Shown here: piece after piece, positions 13,001-27,182 of the stretch | Layout: the number at the start of each line of letters is the position of its first letter | Numbering within the stretch: the first letter of the stretch is position 1 | DNA from: Eudromia elegans | Taxonomy: Eukaryota > Chordata > Aves > Tinamiformes > Tinamidae | Length of the DNA stretch: 64,000 bases | Direction of reading: 5' to 3' | Assembly: GCA_003342815.1 (NCBI GenBank) | Contig: PTEX01000024.1 | Span: forward strand, 694,402 to 758,401 | The notes under the pieces: generated by a model | Told to the model about the DNA's origin: nothing | The model's database searches: none | Seen by the model: only the letters and a program-made list of their open reading frames with translations | Translations under genes and position numbers: made by a program

Positions 13001-16000
13001 AAATGTATTAACTGTTCAATGTGATTACTGCTTAGAACCTTTATTTTCAACTGTTAACACAATAACCAAAAATGTCAGGGAAAATTTTAATGAAAGACTA
13101 TTCCCTTTGGCTCCCAATTCCTACCAAGATGTATTAGCATTTCTAATTTCTAATTTCAGCTTTTCCTTGCATTGCAGTAGCTCATCAGGAAGCCAAGAAC
13201 GTTACAGCAAACTGAGCTGTATTTTCACTTTTGGATATAATTGTGGGCATTTTTCATCCTACTCCGGAGCAGACAACATCTGGCACTCGTCTGTTCTCAC
13301 TGTCTGCCTCAGAGCTGTCTGTTCTGCTTGAGCAGCACGTAAGATAGTCAAAATAGCTAAGTAAAACTGGAACCCACAGTACAAGCCCAAAAAGACTTTG
13401 CAAAATTTAATGGACTGAGAAAGGACTGTGACCCTGTATGTCTCTTGCTGGAGTGAACCTGACACAGCCCATCACAGGACACAGGCCTGCACACTACCTC
13501 TCTGACCAGGGTATCCAAACTTCGACTGATGTCGTCCTCCTACTGATGTAATACGCTGTGATTTGCAGACATTGGAGGGTGTCCCCATACATAAAGATTT
13601 TGGTAAAGATTTCTGTGTTACAGAATTAGATTTTTTTCATGGCCGTTTATTCTTCATACTTAATAGCATTTTAGACCATTTTACTATAAAATCTAATCAT
13701 TTGTTTACCTTTGGCTTACCACACTGAGTACTTAGCAAGCTCACTGCCATCAGGCTCTTACCACTCATGATGTGTTCTGAAAGTCTGAACTTATTAATTT
13801 CATGCAGAATTACTGGGGAAAATTCAGACCTTGATGAAATTGTGTTCTTTGCAGTTACAGTAACTTTAATAGCTAAAGACAACTGGTCATACAGCTGAAT
13901 GCATCATAAACCAAATAGCTCCCTTTCAAAGTTAACCAAACAGCTTCGTCCTCCCCTTCCAGTAACTGAAGAACAAATTATCAATAATAGGCAGATGGCC
14001 ATTAGCATAATCCATAAAGCCAGAAGACATTACAGTACTTTGTATCTATCAACACTGATTAGCAGCATAAAGTTTAATTAGCGTCTCTGAACAGAACAGT
14101 GAGTAACAGGGAAGAGATATGACAAAGGAAATGTTTTTAATAATATACTGGATGTTTTTCAAAGCAAAATTATTTTCAGCTCATAGGCTATTTAGCAAAG
14201 AGTGCTTCACCAAGGATTGGTTCAGAATGCTCACATTGATCAAAACAAGGGAAATTACAAGTTTTCATAGACGTAAATTTAGTTAAAGCATTAGAATGTG
14301 AGCACAAATAATCTTGTATGAGCTGAAGCAATTCTGGCAGGCTAATAAGAAAGAAAATGGATTAAGGGATAGAGGCATCTACTGACTGCAGGAAGAAAAG
14401 GCTGAATATTCTAGCCTGGTTAGCACTGAAAAACTTTCCTTGGATTATGTCCAAGGTCTTTGACAAATCCTCTTCTGGCAGCCTTCATTAAGCCCAGTAC
14501 ATACCTATATGTAGCTATACAAACATATATAAAATCCAAGCCTACAGACAAAAAACCTAACAGCTTGTGTCTCAAATATGTATTAAGAAATATAGAAAAA
14601 TAACTATATAGCCTGAACCATCTTCTATTTCTCAGCATTTTTAGTGATATCAAATAATTTAATACATCTAGCTTGCTTTTTCAGGTGAAACCAGAATTTA
14701 TTGACTATGTAAACACTGAAAGGTTGATGTTAAAAGGGAAATAATTTTAAAAATATATTGCAGGTTTGATGGAGATGTTTGAGGCTTTCCACTGGTTTAT
14801 AAAAACGCTTAAGATAACTCCATGCAAGCCAAATGCACAAAGAGCATGGAGCAGGCAACTGCTATCACCAGTATAACTATGAAATACGTAACTATGAGGT
14901 GAGACTTACATTGGTAAATCTCTCCAACCAGCAAAGAGGAGCAAGGTTCTGAATCAAAGGAGACAGAAGAGTTATTCTGTTCTGTCATTTATGTTCTGGT
15001 ATTTTGGTGTAATACTATCCTTTTTTGGAATACTTTTCTATTAACAGCTCTTACGGTCCCTGAGTGAGTAAAGATGCACTTGCTGCCAATAGCAGAGGAG
15101 GAACTGCAACAGAGATCCTGAGTCTGGGCATGTGTGGTGGGAATAGAGATGTGGCATCAAAGTCAAACACTGCAGCTCTTGCAGGGCGATGCCGACTGCC
15201 CTATTAACCTGTTGCTGCTACTTACACTGCAGACAGCACCAGGAAAACAGGTAATATCAGTGACTGTGGATCTAAGGTTATTTTCTTTCCTTCTCTATTT
15301 GACCAGGATGGTTATTAGCTCAGTGAAGAGTGGGACCAGCTGGGATAGCTAAGGCAGAACTGTCACTCAGAAGTGTGGGCAGAGTAACAGGCCAAAGGAA
15401 GACCCTGGAGTTGCTGGTTAACATTGACAAGTGCTGGAAAAACAAACAAACCAACGAGCAGAGTGGGGTATTCCTCCCTTTCTGTCTTCTCCATGACATG
15501 AAACACAGACTGTCTGGTGTGGAGAGCTATCAAAGGAGGAAAAAAAAAAGGGCTCCCAATCTATGCTGCTGTTAAGTAGGCAGCTGAGTGAGATGAAAGT
15601 GCAGGAAAGAGCAGAGGCAGCCCAAGGCATCACAAGCCACAGGCAGGGCAGGGAACCAGCCTCAGTCGGGTGCCAAGTGAGACACAGTTTGTCAGGGAGA
15701 GGCGTCCGCAGGTGCCTCCCTGGAGGACACAACCTTGTCCTGCTAAAGCACACCAGCATGTGCTTCGCGGGAACAGCGCGGTGGCACCTAGGCACTGGGT
15801 GCATCAGATCATACAGCCTACACGGGCAGAAAGAGCTGCAAGTGAAATGTTGTAGAATTAAAGATTACCCGGGGGAGGTACCAGTGGCCCTTCTTTACAA
15901 CAAGGACATTCTTCAGGCGACTAAGCAATTCTGCTGTTGTAGGTGGGAACTCCAGCAGACCTTCCTTTTCTCCCTCCTGAAAAAAGTGCTAGAGAAAACT

Positions 16001-17200
16001 GCAAGTCACAGCGTTCTTCAGCTTCATAAACCCAGTTCATTAACCGTGCCCTTCCCGGCTGAAGCTCTCACATATTCTCCTGTATCTCTTCTCAAATCGG
16101 CTTTCTACTTCTCGTAGCCCACTGTCTTCCCAACGGGTCTGCTACTGCATAGCATGAGGTGAGTCACAAGGCTGGAGTCCTATGTGCTCTGCTCGCTCTT
16201 ACAGTTCTCTCACTCTGGATATCTTGATTCTATTCCCATTTCCCTGTAATAACTCATGTTTTACTTCAGAACACAAATGAATTCACTCAAAAAAGCCCAA
16301 CTTTCTGGGCAGGAATACACAGGTCTATCCAAGTGACTACACATCCAGGATACCCCTCCCAAATCATCGCAGTGATTTCCCAGATCCACGGAGAAAGGCA
16401 ACACCGCCTGGACACCGGCACTGGACTAGGTCTCGCCTCCCAGCTGCGTAGGTTCTGGTAAAATCTCCTCATTGAGGAGTTGACCATTGCTCACAGAATT
16501 GCCATTGAGAATCCCTGTGAACAGACACTCAACAAATCCACCATTGGGTGCAATGACCACGACCCTAGCTAGGCTATCTGCACATATGGGGAGACTTCTT
16601 TCTATTCCATTTCCTATTAGATAGGAATGTGTTGGAATACACAATTGGGTAAGTTTTACAAACATATATATACTTACAAGTGTATCTCCCTTTCTCCATT
16701 CATCTTTTCCCTTTCAAAGCTGCTACTTCTAAGCATCCCTCATCCCTTTCAACATCTTCTGTCTGATAGAACAAGGTGTACAAATTATTTCAGAGGCAGA
16801 ACACACTACCATGAACATCACTGTCTTGCATGGCTCCACTACTTGTCATAGCCACAGCTTGCACTTTCCTTTTGGATATTAATATTCAGTGTGTTTTCCA
16901 ATTAGTCATGGCAAATTAACTGTCCTTGCTGCATCGCAGGCAACGATAATTCTGTTGGCCTCAGTAGCACGTTTCATCTTGTGAATTCCTAGCTAAAAAC
17001 AAAGGTATTAATATTAATTTTTGAGGTAAGGTCTTATTGGGAGGATCTCTTCTGATGCCAAATTCTCTTTAGAGGGAAAGATGCTCACTTGTGTGATGCT
17101 GATAGAATTTTACCTCGTTAGAAGGACAAAGAAGAAATCTAGTGAAAAGACAAGCAAATATAAATACAAACTTTACCTACAAAACTTTTTTTTTGCTGCT
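7001..17200. other. Long non-coding stretch, nothing recognised
   Basis: About 10 kb with no recognisable exon, RNA gene or repeat, apart from a very short CA run at about 8850-8860. The longest plus-strand ATG frame of the window lies here (15563-16117, 184 codons). It has no domain I recognise and an open frame runs antisense to part of it, so I regard it as chance. Confidence 0.5.
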
Positions 17201-17214
17201 TTAAGCACTGATTT

Positions 17215-17740
17215 CACACAATCTTCACCAGCCTCCAAGATCTCTTCCCAATCTGTAACTGCCAGGTTTGTGTGCAGCACCACGTAGCCATGGTTTAGGC
17301 ATCTTCCCCTAAGTACTCCACCTTACATTGGTCTACACTGAAGGTGAGTGACAATTTTTCCTGCCCACTGCATTTTGGGCATGGTATCATCTGCAGACTT
17401 CACTTTATACCCTTCTCTGGATTACTGATGAAGATTGACCATTACTAGTCAGAGCAATGATCCCTGGGAGAGCTCAAGGATGACTCTTTTCCACCTGAAT
17501 AACTGACCTTTTGTTTCCTCTCCTTTAATCCCCTCCTAATCTTCGAGACCTTCCTTCGGTCCCAAGGCCGTTTTGACCATTTTCCTCCACAGAAGGACAC
17601 AAACATTCTCCCAATAGATCACTCTGATGCACACACTCACTCAGTGATCTTATTTTGTATTATAGACCCTGCCTTCTGTCTGGGATGTAGCTCCAAATCA
17701 CCAACCTGTAGTTCCCAATACTACTGCTAGTGCCCCTTCA
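17215..17740 (-). mobile_element. Ancient CR1/L3-like LINE remnant (reverse-transcriptase region)
   Basis: Read on the minus strand, the segment resembles the reverse-transcriptase region of old amniote CR1/L3 LINEs. At 17690-17735 the reverse complement gives a decayed form of the NYRPVSLTSIPGK block (GGGAACTACAGGTTGGTGAT). On the plus strand the familiar landmarks follow in the reverse order expected of such an element: 'tggtatcatctgcagacttcac' near 17381, 'gatccctgggagagctcaagg' near 17459 and 'cctgtagttccc' near 17704. The element is heavily mutated, with no open frame left, and both ends are approximate. Age is inferred as far older than the two avian CR1 copies at 45 and 53 kb. Confidence 0.65.
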
Positions 17741-20700
17741 GGCTCTTTCAAATATTTATTGAGGTACTTCTGAAAATATTGGTGATTTACTTTCTGGCAA
17801 GTGCCCAGTTTCGCGTGTGCTAGATCCATAGAAATGCAGGTGCATGAGAACTTCCAGTTCCAGGACTCCAGTGGATCTCCTCAACCAGTAAAGACTTCTC
17901 CAGGTACCATCTCGTGATTCCAGGATCAAAACCTCATTAGATCTAATTATATCCAGACAACTGCAAACGTGAAACTTAAGCTTCAGTTTCATCCTCCGTT
18001 CATGATCTGACTCAAACCCTTCTGAAAGCAGCAGCAAAGCATTCCCTGACAGCAAGTCAGGGAACTTAAAGCCTGCCTCCAACTTTTGCCCTATCTGAAC
18101 TAATCTACTGAGCAAAATGGGGTTGTGTAACTAAGAAGTCTCAATGCATTCACTCAGTAACCAAAAATCAAGCGTTTTATAATTAGCTCTCATCCAGAAG
18201 ATAATTCATTGAATGGTGGGAATCAATGGTCTTCTTGAAATAGATCGCTGACAAAACTAGATGCAGCATTTGGGCCTGAGGCAATACAAGTGTCAGTTCC
18301 TTTTTGTTACAAGACAGATAGGAAATGGGAATAATTTCCAGCCTTTTACAAGGTTATCCAGATTCTAGGGATGATCCGTAAGTGAAAAGAATTGTGCTGA
18401 GCTATTTATCTTCCAAACTACCAATTCCTTGGTATGCAATATTTCTGCCTGTAGGTTTATTAGTCAAATCAAGTATTAATACCAAACTCAGGAAGTTGCT
18501 ATATGAATCAAAATCACATTTTTTACTTAAATCTGAGTGAAATTAATTCAAATATTTCTTTCGCTTTAAAGGTACAATTAGTAGAAATGTTTTTCAATTG
18601 CTCAAGTATCAACTTCAATCTTCATGCTTGACATAAAAGATGACATATTTTTAGACAATAGAATCGCCTAGAATGTTTTAAGTATTTTACAGTGTGGTAA
18701 TTGCAGATCTGCTGGCAATAAATCAAACACAAGAATGACAAATGTTGTACTTAAACAGTGTGAGGCAAACAATGTCTCATGTCTTCTGCCTATGTGAGCT
18801 TCAGAGGAGCAGATGCCAGTAAAACATCTACATTGTTAAACCCTATGTTGGGCTTCAAGCATGTAGTAGAAATTATTTGTGCAGGGACTAAGGTGCATTC
18901 AAGCCCTAGAACATCCTTTGTTGTTGATATATGTCAAGAAATTGTTTTTCTCTGGTAGCTGCCTTTAGATTTGCCTTAGCAATGACACAACGCATAAAAT
19001 AACTCTAAAGATCTGCAATGCAACCTTGGCATATTTGTTCTCTCCTCTTTACAGACTCTGTGATTTTCTAAACAATGTCTACGTCAGAGCAGATGAGTCA
19101 GGCTGAAAACAGCAGAACCTTCGCCTGAAACCCCAGCTCGGGCTACTTGATCCAACTCCTTCACTTCACCAGCACTATTCTTTTGAAGCTGCAGTTCCAC
19201 TTCCAGGGAGAAGGAATATGTTGACAGTGACCGTCATACAAACACCAAATTCCTTCTAGTGCACGCTCAAAACGATTACAGGGCTGCAGAAAAGACAGCG
19301 AAAGAGGAAGCTAATTTGCAAGAAGCTGTGCTTGGTGGCATCCTTACCAACTTATTCATGTGTTCCCAATTTATTGCTATTTGCTGTCTTTTTAGCATCC
19401 CAAAGATCAGAGTGCAGTAACAGTAGAATCTTTCTATTGAGAACATGCTGACATCCGTGTTCACAAGACCTTGCCCAAGATCCATCTCATAGTTGAGTTA
19501 TTTTTAACTAATAAGGCTGTCAATATTCCTGCACTGCAAGTGGTTAGGCACACCACAGTTAAAGTCGATTCCTGGTACTGCCAAGAGGTTTCAGCCTCGC
19601 TAAAATATATGAGCAAATGTACTTCCATTTCTCCTCACCTGGCAATGTGTCTCTTTTGCAGGGTGTGAAAATTCAGAAGGAGGAAATGAAACACTCTCAT
19701 CCTCGGGTAAGGATAAAATATGATAACAAGAAGAGATGCATGAAAGCAGGTTCATTCTTGATCCAGACATATCTCAGACACCAAATGATTAATTGGACAA
19801 AGACTTCAGCTAAAAGGCCTCTGGATGTGACCACATACACCTTATTTGTCAAAGAACAACTTCCTAGCACACCTGTAATTCTTCTAACAATCTTCTTTGC
19901 TTTTTACATTTGAATCTAAGCTGTTCAGAGAGAAGAAGAAACTTTTTTTTCCCTATTAGGTCAAAATCTGGAGATCACGAAATTACAGGTTTAATATATA
20001 TTAGAAACAGATAATATAATCTGAATGTCAAAATATAGTCTGGTTAGAAAACCAGTGAAGTCCATAGGGTCTGACCACAGATCTAGGATAATTATTTCGA
20101 TCTTTACTGATGTCAATTTATTCGTATAGAAGACCTATTTGCACACATGTATTGCACAGAAGCAAGTGGTTAAGTGTTCAGCAAGGAATTAGCTGGCCTT
20201 ATTCAAACTTAGGATAGGAGTAATGCAGATTTTTAAATTAGGTGATTTGTTTCTGAGCAATCTTCCAAACTTGATGGATGCCCTAAAAGGATATTGGGTA
20301 TTAAAAGTGAATCTTAAAAAGCATTATATTTATAGAAAACATTAGCATTGCAGTGGAAGGGAATTTAGTGAAGTGCGCACCCTGATGATTAAATACGTAT
20401 TTACCTGTTCAGTGCTGCTAATCAGCTCTGCAGTTTAATCAGCAAGCTATATCGCCTGATCTATAAAATATTAAAATAGGTCACGAAGGTGCATTTTTCA
20501 AAAATATAATATGCAGAAAATGCTAAACTTTGCATCTTCAGTATTGAACTGTGCACTCCATCAGCACAAAAGCGTAGTGGCAGCAGTATGTAGGAAAATC
20601 AGAGCAGTATCTGTGAAGCCTCCTGCTTTGTCAGCGGATGGTCCTTGGTCCTACAGTCAAGCAACTGGCACAGTGGCTGCCCTAGAGCACAGCAAACATC

Positions 20701-20959
20701 TAACCACAGGTGGACAAGCAATTCACACGTAGCAGAAAGGCCGGAATGCTCTTTTTCCACTCGAATTTCCCATTATGCCTTCCCAAAATCTAAAATAAAG
20801 ATGAAAGGTGGCACTGGCCAGCAAAATAGAGTAAGGGATTAAAAGCTATAATGTAAAATAAGCGCACACATCGATGAATATAAGCTGGAGGGCAAACAGG
20901 GATGTTGCTAAAAGCCTGGTGTGATTTCTAAGCACAAGTGTCTGCCCCTGCTGAGGCAG

Positions 20960-20989
20960 GGTCTTTGCTGGGCCGGTCTTTGCTGGGCC
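20960..20989. repeat. Tandem duplication, 15 bp x 2
   Basis: The 15-base unit GGTCTTTGCTGGGCC is present twice, head to tail and without a mismatch. This is a recent local duplication by slippage or repair. No function is implied. Confidence 0.9.
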
Positions 20990-23030
20990 CAGGCTAGCGA
21001 TTGCTCACCTGGGCTGCAGCGTTAGCCAACCCTGGCACTTTTAATACAGATTTCTGTTACTGTATATCATGTCGTCTACTATTCTTGAAGAATATGAGGA
21101 ATAAAAACACTCTGAAAATGGGTAGCTGCAACATCTGACATAGAAACGGCTGCCATGAAAGGTATTTCACAGAAAATGCTAGGAAATTAAAAGATAATAA
21201 ATAGGACAAGACTAACACGTTGAACTTCAGTAACTAAATCCTTATGTAATGGCCAGAAGTCAGAGCCAAAGCTGAATTTGCTGTAGGCTGGAACAGTAAT
21301 TAGATGTCTCAGAGCAGGAGAAGTAAGAAGGTGTTAAACAGACACATTATCTAGGCTAGGCTCAGTATTACATAACGTGCCGTTATGTAAATGCTCAGAT
21401 GAGATCCAGAACTTAAAAATGCTTCGTCTATCATTTATCAAATGCTCTTTGGACACAAACATTTGAATTTAAAATGAAAAACACAACCCAACTCAATCTG
21501 TTTGGCTCCATTCCGGAAAAGCTGAGGTTCCAAAGAACTAACTTTCAAACAAAAACTGGCTTCTTCCTTCCCTGGAGTGACAGTTCCTCCTTCACACTAA
21601 AATTCCACATAGCTGCAAAATATTCAAGGTTTGGGAAGCTCATCCTTCATTATTTCCTGTGACTGTTACAGAGACCCTTAGGGAGAAATATGCAGATTTG
21701 CAAGAAATACAAATTACAAGAACCCGCCTCTCCCTGTCCTACCGTGCACACCCTCCTTCCGGACAGGCAGCCCCTCCTTGCGGGAGGTTCGGTGCTACTG
21801 AACTCCTGCCCTGCAGGGCCACAGCTCCTCACAGTCCATACTGTGAACTCCCTACTCACAACTGCCCAGAATCCCCATTCCTGGGCACAGACTTTTGCCT
21901 TTGACTCCTCTGCTGCACATTTTGGTTGAACAAGGCCAGTATACCAAAATATCCAGTTCCTGGCGTTCTCACCTTTATTTACTCATTGCTGTTAGTGACA
22001 TTTGTAGGTTGTACAGCAACGTCTGACTCGCCGAGCCCTCACTGCAGCATTCTTGAGCAGCATCTGCCCTGATTACTGATCTCTCAGACCCTGTGCAGAA
22101 AAAAACCCTGTTTGCTGCTGACTGCTTTAGAGATCTGTCAGCACAAATCAACCTTAATCCACAACAATGCATACTTTATTTAGAGCGCCTTAGTAAGTAT
22201 TTCTTAAGTGACTCTTTCTTATTTCCTAGCACCACGTATACCTGAAGAGTCAGGATCTATTTATCAGGTGAGGATGCTCCGCACAAGCTCCTGCACTTGG
22301 CACTTTATTTGGATTTGCTTTTTCAGCAAGCCAAGAGGGTCAAGATTGCTCTGCTGGCTGAACGCAGGATGAAGGTCTGAAACATTTTCTTCTCCAGCTG
22401 AACTGGAAGGAATAAAACACCACAAGACTGCGGGCCCAGAAACGGGTCCTCCTAGGCTGTCCACAGGTTTGAGAGCAGCAGCACCTGCAGAAGAAAGTCT
22501 GCAGCTTACTTAGCTGAGGAACACAGGAAAAGGCCCTTCACTTGGCAATGCAACAAGTAACTCTCCAGCAATAAGAAAACAAGTCTTGAAACTTTATAAA
22601 ATCCCCCTGGACTTTCAACAGTACAATTCCAAAGGGATGTAATTAAATAATTTTGTTAGTTTAGCACACTTAAACTGTATCTTCTTCCACTGCAGTCCCC
22701 AAACCTCTGCTTTCATCTCTCCCTAGACACAGTACAAGAAGGCTTTATATGCAGCCCATTCTGAAATAAATGTATGTTTTCATTCTGAGGTGCCCTCCAG
22801 GAGATGGAATTTTGCAAAAATATACGAAAAACTCACTCCCAAACTGAATCGAATTTGGTTACTATTGAAGAATTGCTTCTTGATTGAGTTCTGTGTGTAG
22901 TGTTGTTAACAAGCATCATATTGCACTTCAGTGTAACCAGTTTAACCCAGTGCTTCCCTGCTCACTGAATCTGACCTTCGCAGCCATCTAACCTGCACAG
23001 CAAGAGTTTATTGTTGCACAGCCGCTCTTG

Positions 23031-23068
23031 TTTAGGACTCCCATGTTTAGGACTCATGTCTAGGACTC
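23031..23068. repeat. Short imperfect tandem repeat, 3 copies
   Basis: Three closely spaced copies of TTTAGGACTC (the third reads TCTAGGACTC), separated by short ATG-containing spacers. It looks like local duplication in non-coding DNA. Confidence 0.75.
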
Positions 23069-26000
23069 TGAATGCTCCATAGAGATCTTCAGCTCTGCAG
23101 TTACAAGAAACCAACCACCACTTCTGGCACTGCCTTGCAAAAAGCACGTTTTGGTGGCCTGTTTTCAGGCAGGTAGGAAGCGCAACTAGTGATGATACGG
23201 GACACTTCCCCATCTGAGGTTGAAAGTAAGCACAATGAGGCAGCAGCTGGCTATGATGAACTGCAAATTGCAGCAGCAAAATGGGCATGTCCGTGCTGTA
23301 TCCACGAGCCACCTGGAAGCGTTTTCCTTGCCATGGGCCACATTCATGGACATGGAAACAGCACGCGGAGAAAGGAAAGTTCTCAATAAATTTCAACTCG
23401 TGTAATTTTTGGAACAACAGCAGAGATGTTCTATGGTACTGATAAAAGGCCCCTGTATGGTCTAACGACAATAATTAAAATCAAGGAAAACAAAAACAGA
23501 TGCATCCTCCATAGAGTTGGGGGTCACTATGTATATTTGTCAGTAAGCATGGTTCTCTGTTAGTTTGACATCCATTCAGTTTTACTTACAGCAATGATCT
23601 CTCTTGGCATTCCACAGAATCCTCCTGAGCCGCAAGTATCAGCTACAGCCTTCCTGAGTGAGTTATAGGTGGCCACTTCTCCGCACTTATAAATAATTTC
23701 AACCGTAGCAGCAGATGGACACCCACAAAATATTCTTTTTGTTGCAAGAATCTAGACAGCAACTGAGCAAATGGCAGGAAAAATTTGCTCCTGCATTTCA
23801 GCAGCTTTGCTCTTTGGTAACCTGAATGGTACTTACATTGGCAGGTAGCCAAAACTCATTGGCATCAGCAGGAATCTTTCCATTTGCTTCAGGAGCCTCT
23901 GGATTAGTTCCATATTAGCTTTCAGATTTGTTCAGATGCTTCAGATATATCTGATATTTATTTTCAAGGGCACAGAGAGCAGAATAGCCTGTTTGCTGAA
24001 TGTAATTTGACATAATGTAGCTTAGCATGATAATAATTACAAAATTCTTTCCTTTTTTGGTTTCTTGCTTACATTTGTGCTAATCAAATAGCAAACTCAT
24101 TTGTATCACCCAGACAATAAATGAGTTGCCTAAGGAAGTAATAGCTGCATACACCATCCATTTTCTTACTGGAACACTTAAATTATAACTTTTTTTTTTA
24201 AACACAAAGATATGAGTTGCAAAAGCAGTGCCTTTATAGAACCATATCCTCAGTTTATGCTTTGAGTCAAACGCTGTTTGACACTGTTACCACGCGAAAA
24301 CAAATGTTCAAATATGTAGTTTGATAAGGACGGTTTCTGCACTGTGTAGAAGGGTTCGAGCCTGTGAGAAAGCAGGTGCCTCTGGACTCCCTTCTTTACA
24401 CTGCTCTGCGCGCTGCGCAGGGAGGAGGCAGAAGCGCTGCGCCACTGCAGACAGCCAAGCAAAATAATCCCCTGAAACGGCGTCGTCCGGGGAGGATTCC
24501 AGGCACCGAGCAATCAATATGCTAAAATGAGTGAATGATTAACAAGACGATCGAAACTGAAATCCTGTTGAGCAAAAAGCCATATCTGTGCAAGTGGGAG
24601 GGTTTGAACTCGGAGCAGTTCAATGGCCCTTTCTCAGACGGATACCGAGGCACGTCCAAATGTATCACCAAATGGAAAAATTCAGCAAGATGCAGCTGCA
24701 GTAGCAGAGCTGACCGTAGGACGAGTTCTACCTCTCTAACTTCAACCCTCGCCTCCCCAAACTAAAGGCAGTGGCAACAGCCTTTCCTGCAGGCTGCTCA
24801 GGATGCAATTCGGCTCACTGGCCACAGCCAGGAAGGGTAGAAATGTATCACCTAGTAAATCCCAGTAGAAACGACAGGCGTGTATTTACCAGCTGCTCAG
24901 TAACATTGCACAGCAGAAAAAGCTGGTCAGAAAAAGCCTGGTAGCTGCCAAGCCCAGTGCAGCTTCTTTATACGTGGGAGCAATCCTGGCAAACTTCCAT
25001 GCTGAAGGAAAGCCTGTCCACCCTAGAACAAATCTAGTGTGTGCCAGAGCGCAGAGCAAAACCTGCCAGATACCATCGCCTCTGTAATCTGGTTGCAATC
25101 TAATTACTGCTTCTCACATCCCTGCATCATCCCGATAAATTAAAGACGCAGTAAATTCCCCGGTGGTTATCAGTGTCATGTAAGCATTGTCAACAAAAGA
25201 AAAGCTGATAGTAAAATAAATAAATAAAGATGATGTCAATAAAACTGCTACTATAAATCCAGTCCCTCAGGACACTCCCATTGAGCAAGAACTCCAAAGC
25301 TACTGAATGATCCTTGCGCTGACACTGTTAATATCTTTCCTGATCCATATCTGATGAATTAAAATTATCAATATTGGGAAAAATCAAGATGAGTGCTATG
25401 TGGTATAAATCATGGATATCTAGAGCAATAAAAGAGTGTTTACAAAATATAGGCCAGCAAGGTCCAGACTTTCTTCTGCACTGGGTTTCATAAATGATTC
25501 CCTCACACGCTGCTACACCTGAAAACACATTCCATTTTGTAGGTACAGATGATGGCACCAATTTGAATTCAAGCTCAGTTACAGCACGAAGAGGCAGAGC
25601 AGGAAGTCGACCTGAACCCTGCCTGACCATCACGCTGCCAAAGCTGCCTGCACAGGCTGCCCAGCCAGCAACTTCCTCCTGGGACACGGCAGGACAACTG
25701 CTATAAAGGCAGCGGGGTATCTGGGAGCCAAGGCCTCCACCCTGCTCACACTGCATGGACATCCCTGCTAGAAAAACCCTCTGTGTTTTCTTTGAGAGCT
25801 ACCCCTAGAGCTCTGCCTGCTATTGGCATGCTGCTGAGAGCTCCCTCTGAGCAAGTACTGGCAAGAGCTCTTTACAAATGAGTAAGAAGCAGAGGTAATG
25901 CAAGATGTGCATCCTGGCACTCCTCATAGACACCTGACAACACCTGATTAGGAGGCAAAAAACAATTTTCCCTACTGAAAGCTGCATGGTTCCATCTTCC

Positions 26001-27065
26001 AGCAATTTGGACCGAGTTTCACATCCAGGGTAGGAAATTTCTTCCTACTTCTTGGAAAGGTAACTTTCTGTCTCAAAAGGGAATTCGTATGGCCTGAATA
26101 AAACAGAACTGTTAATAAAAGAATGCTAAGTCTTTGGTGGGAAATCACAAGAGGTGTAAATATGTCTTGAGACGGGTTTTTCTGCTCCCTACAGTTTCTG
26201 ACAGGAAGGACCCAGTACTGCAAGGTTAGAGGCTGTTCAATTACCAGCTCTCAAGGTTCCCGTGAATGTCAGCCGCGGTGTCACTGAAATATCTTCCTGG
26301 ATAGGTTCCTAAAGTTCACATCTTTGATGACTTTACACATTAGGATATTATTATGGTAAAACAGGGGCTGGCAAAACCTGCCGTGTCTTTCAGTCGATGA
26401 TGATTTCCAACCTTTATTCCAAAGAAAGGTCTTATCTCATCAAGGCATGCTACAAACCCATCATATTCGTGTTCCCACTTAAGCCGAATGACATTGTATA
26501 ATAGCAAAGTTAAGCGCTGTGACTGATCTTCATCAAGGAGTGTCTGGAACTGGCAGCAGTTCAGCACTCAGACCACAGTCCAATTTACAGGTTTGGCAAC
26601 TATTTCCGGGACATTCTCCAAAATCTTGCTCCTGTCTTTGAGACAAAGTGCCTCTTAGCAAAGAGCCAGTGAACCTAGACAACTGGATGCTTCACTCCCC
26701 GCACAAAAGCAAATCAAAAACCATTTTCAGTGCTCCACTAACGGCCACTGACAAACAGCTTCTTCAAGCTAATATTTTCCCCAACTTCCCCGACTCACTA
26801 GAGCTGTCACTGCCTTTTGCCCAGGAGCAGAGGGAGCCACTGCCATCAGTTAGCAGCCGCTTCAAGCCCAGTGTGGAAAACAGCAGCCTCTTGGAAACCT
26901 GCCCTCCGATACTCGCTGACACCGTCAGAAATACATGGGATGCTGTCCTTGACACTAAATCAACCAAGGCTTTTTTCTGCTGTGGTTGTGCAATTTTTTT
27001 GCTATCAGGTATGTTTTCAAACAAGCTGTTAAAACTGCGTGGCAATAACCCCTTGACAAACTCAC

Positions 27066-27182
27066 CATCCCAACGTGAATTCCTGGTCTCTACAGCTCAG
27101 CGTGCAAACGGGGATTTTTCCTCCCTGAGAGGCACCTCCAGCCTAGCCAGGTGTGATCCCTATTCCATTCTCCCAAACTTAC
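27066..27182 (-). other. Candidate non-coding exon (speculative)
   Basis: On the minus strand, a pyrimidine-rich tract ending in TTTTTTACTCAG (AG at 27184-27183) precedes this segment, and the segment ends at ATG|GTGAGT (GT at 27065-27064). That gives a plausible 117-base internal exon. It lies about 640 bases downstream, in the minus direction, of the good donor that closes the CpG-rich first-exon candidate at 27826-28048. If joined, the reading frame of the upstream small ORF stops at once (TGG then TAA), so the exon would be untranslated. This is a prediction from splice consensus only. Confidence 0.2.

Larger units (their letters stand above)
17745..27060. other. Long non-coding stretch with minor tandem duplications
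   Basis: No gene is recognised. A short perfect palindrome lies at 24406-24420 (two 6-base arms around GCT) in a small GC-rich patch. A 169-codon minus-strand frame (22962-23471) and a 180-codon plus-strand frame (26648-27190, opening at GTG) have no familiar domains and are probably chance. An odd acidic minus-strand frame at 26340-26567 is discussed as a finding. Confidence 0.5.

Noticed and set aside
15563-16117. 184-codon plus-strand ATG frame
   Set aside because: No recognisable domain, a long frame is open antisense to its first half, and there is no promoter or splice context; length is compatible with chance in 64 kb.
22962-23471. 169-codon minus-strand frame
   Set aside because: Overlaps open frames on the other strand and includes a tandem repeat; no protein family recognised.
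24340-24380. GGTTCGAGCC resembling a tRNA T-loop
   Set aside because: The flanking bases do not form a T-stem and there is no matching D-arm or acceptor stem.
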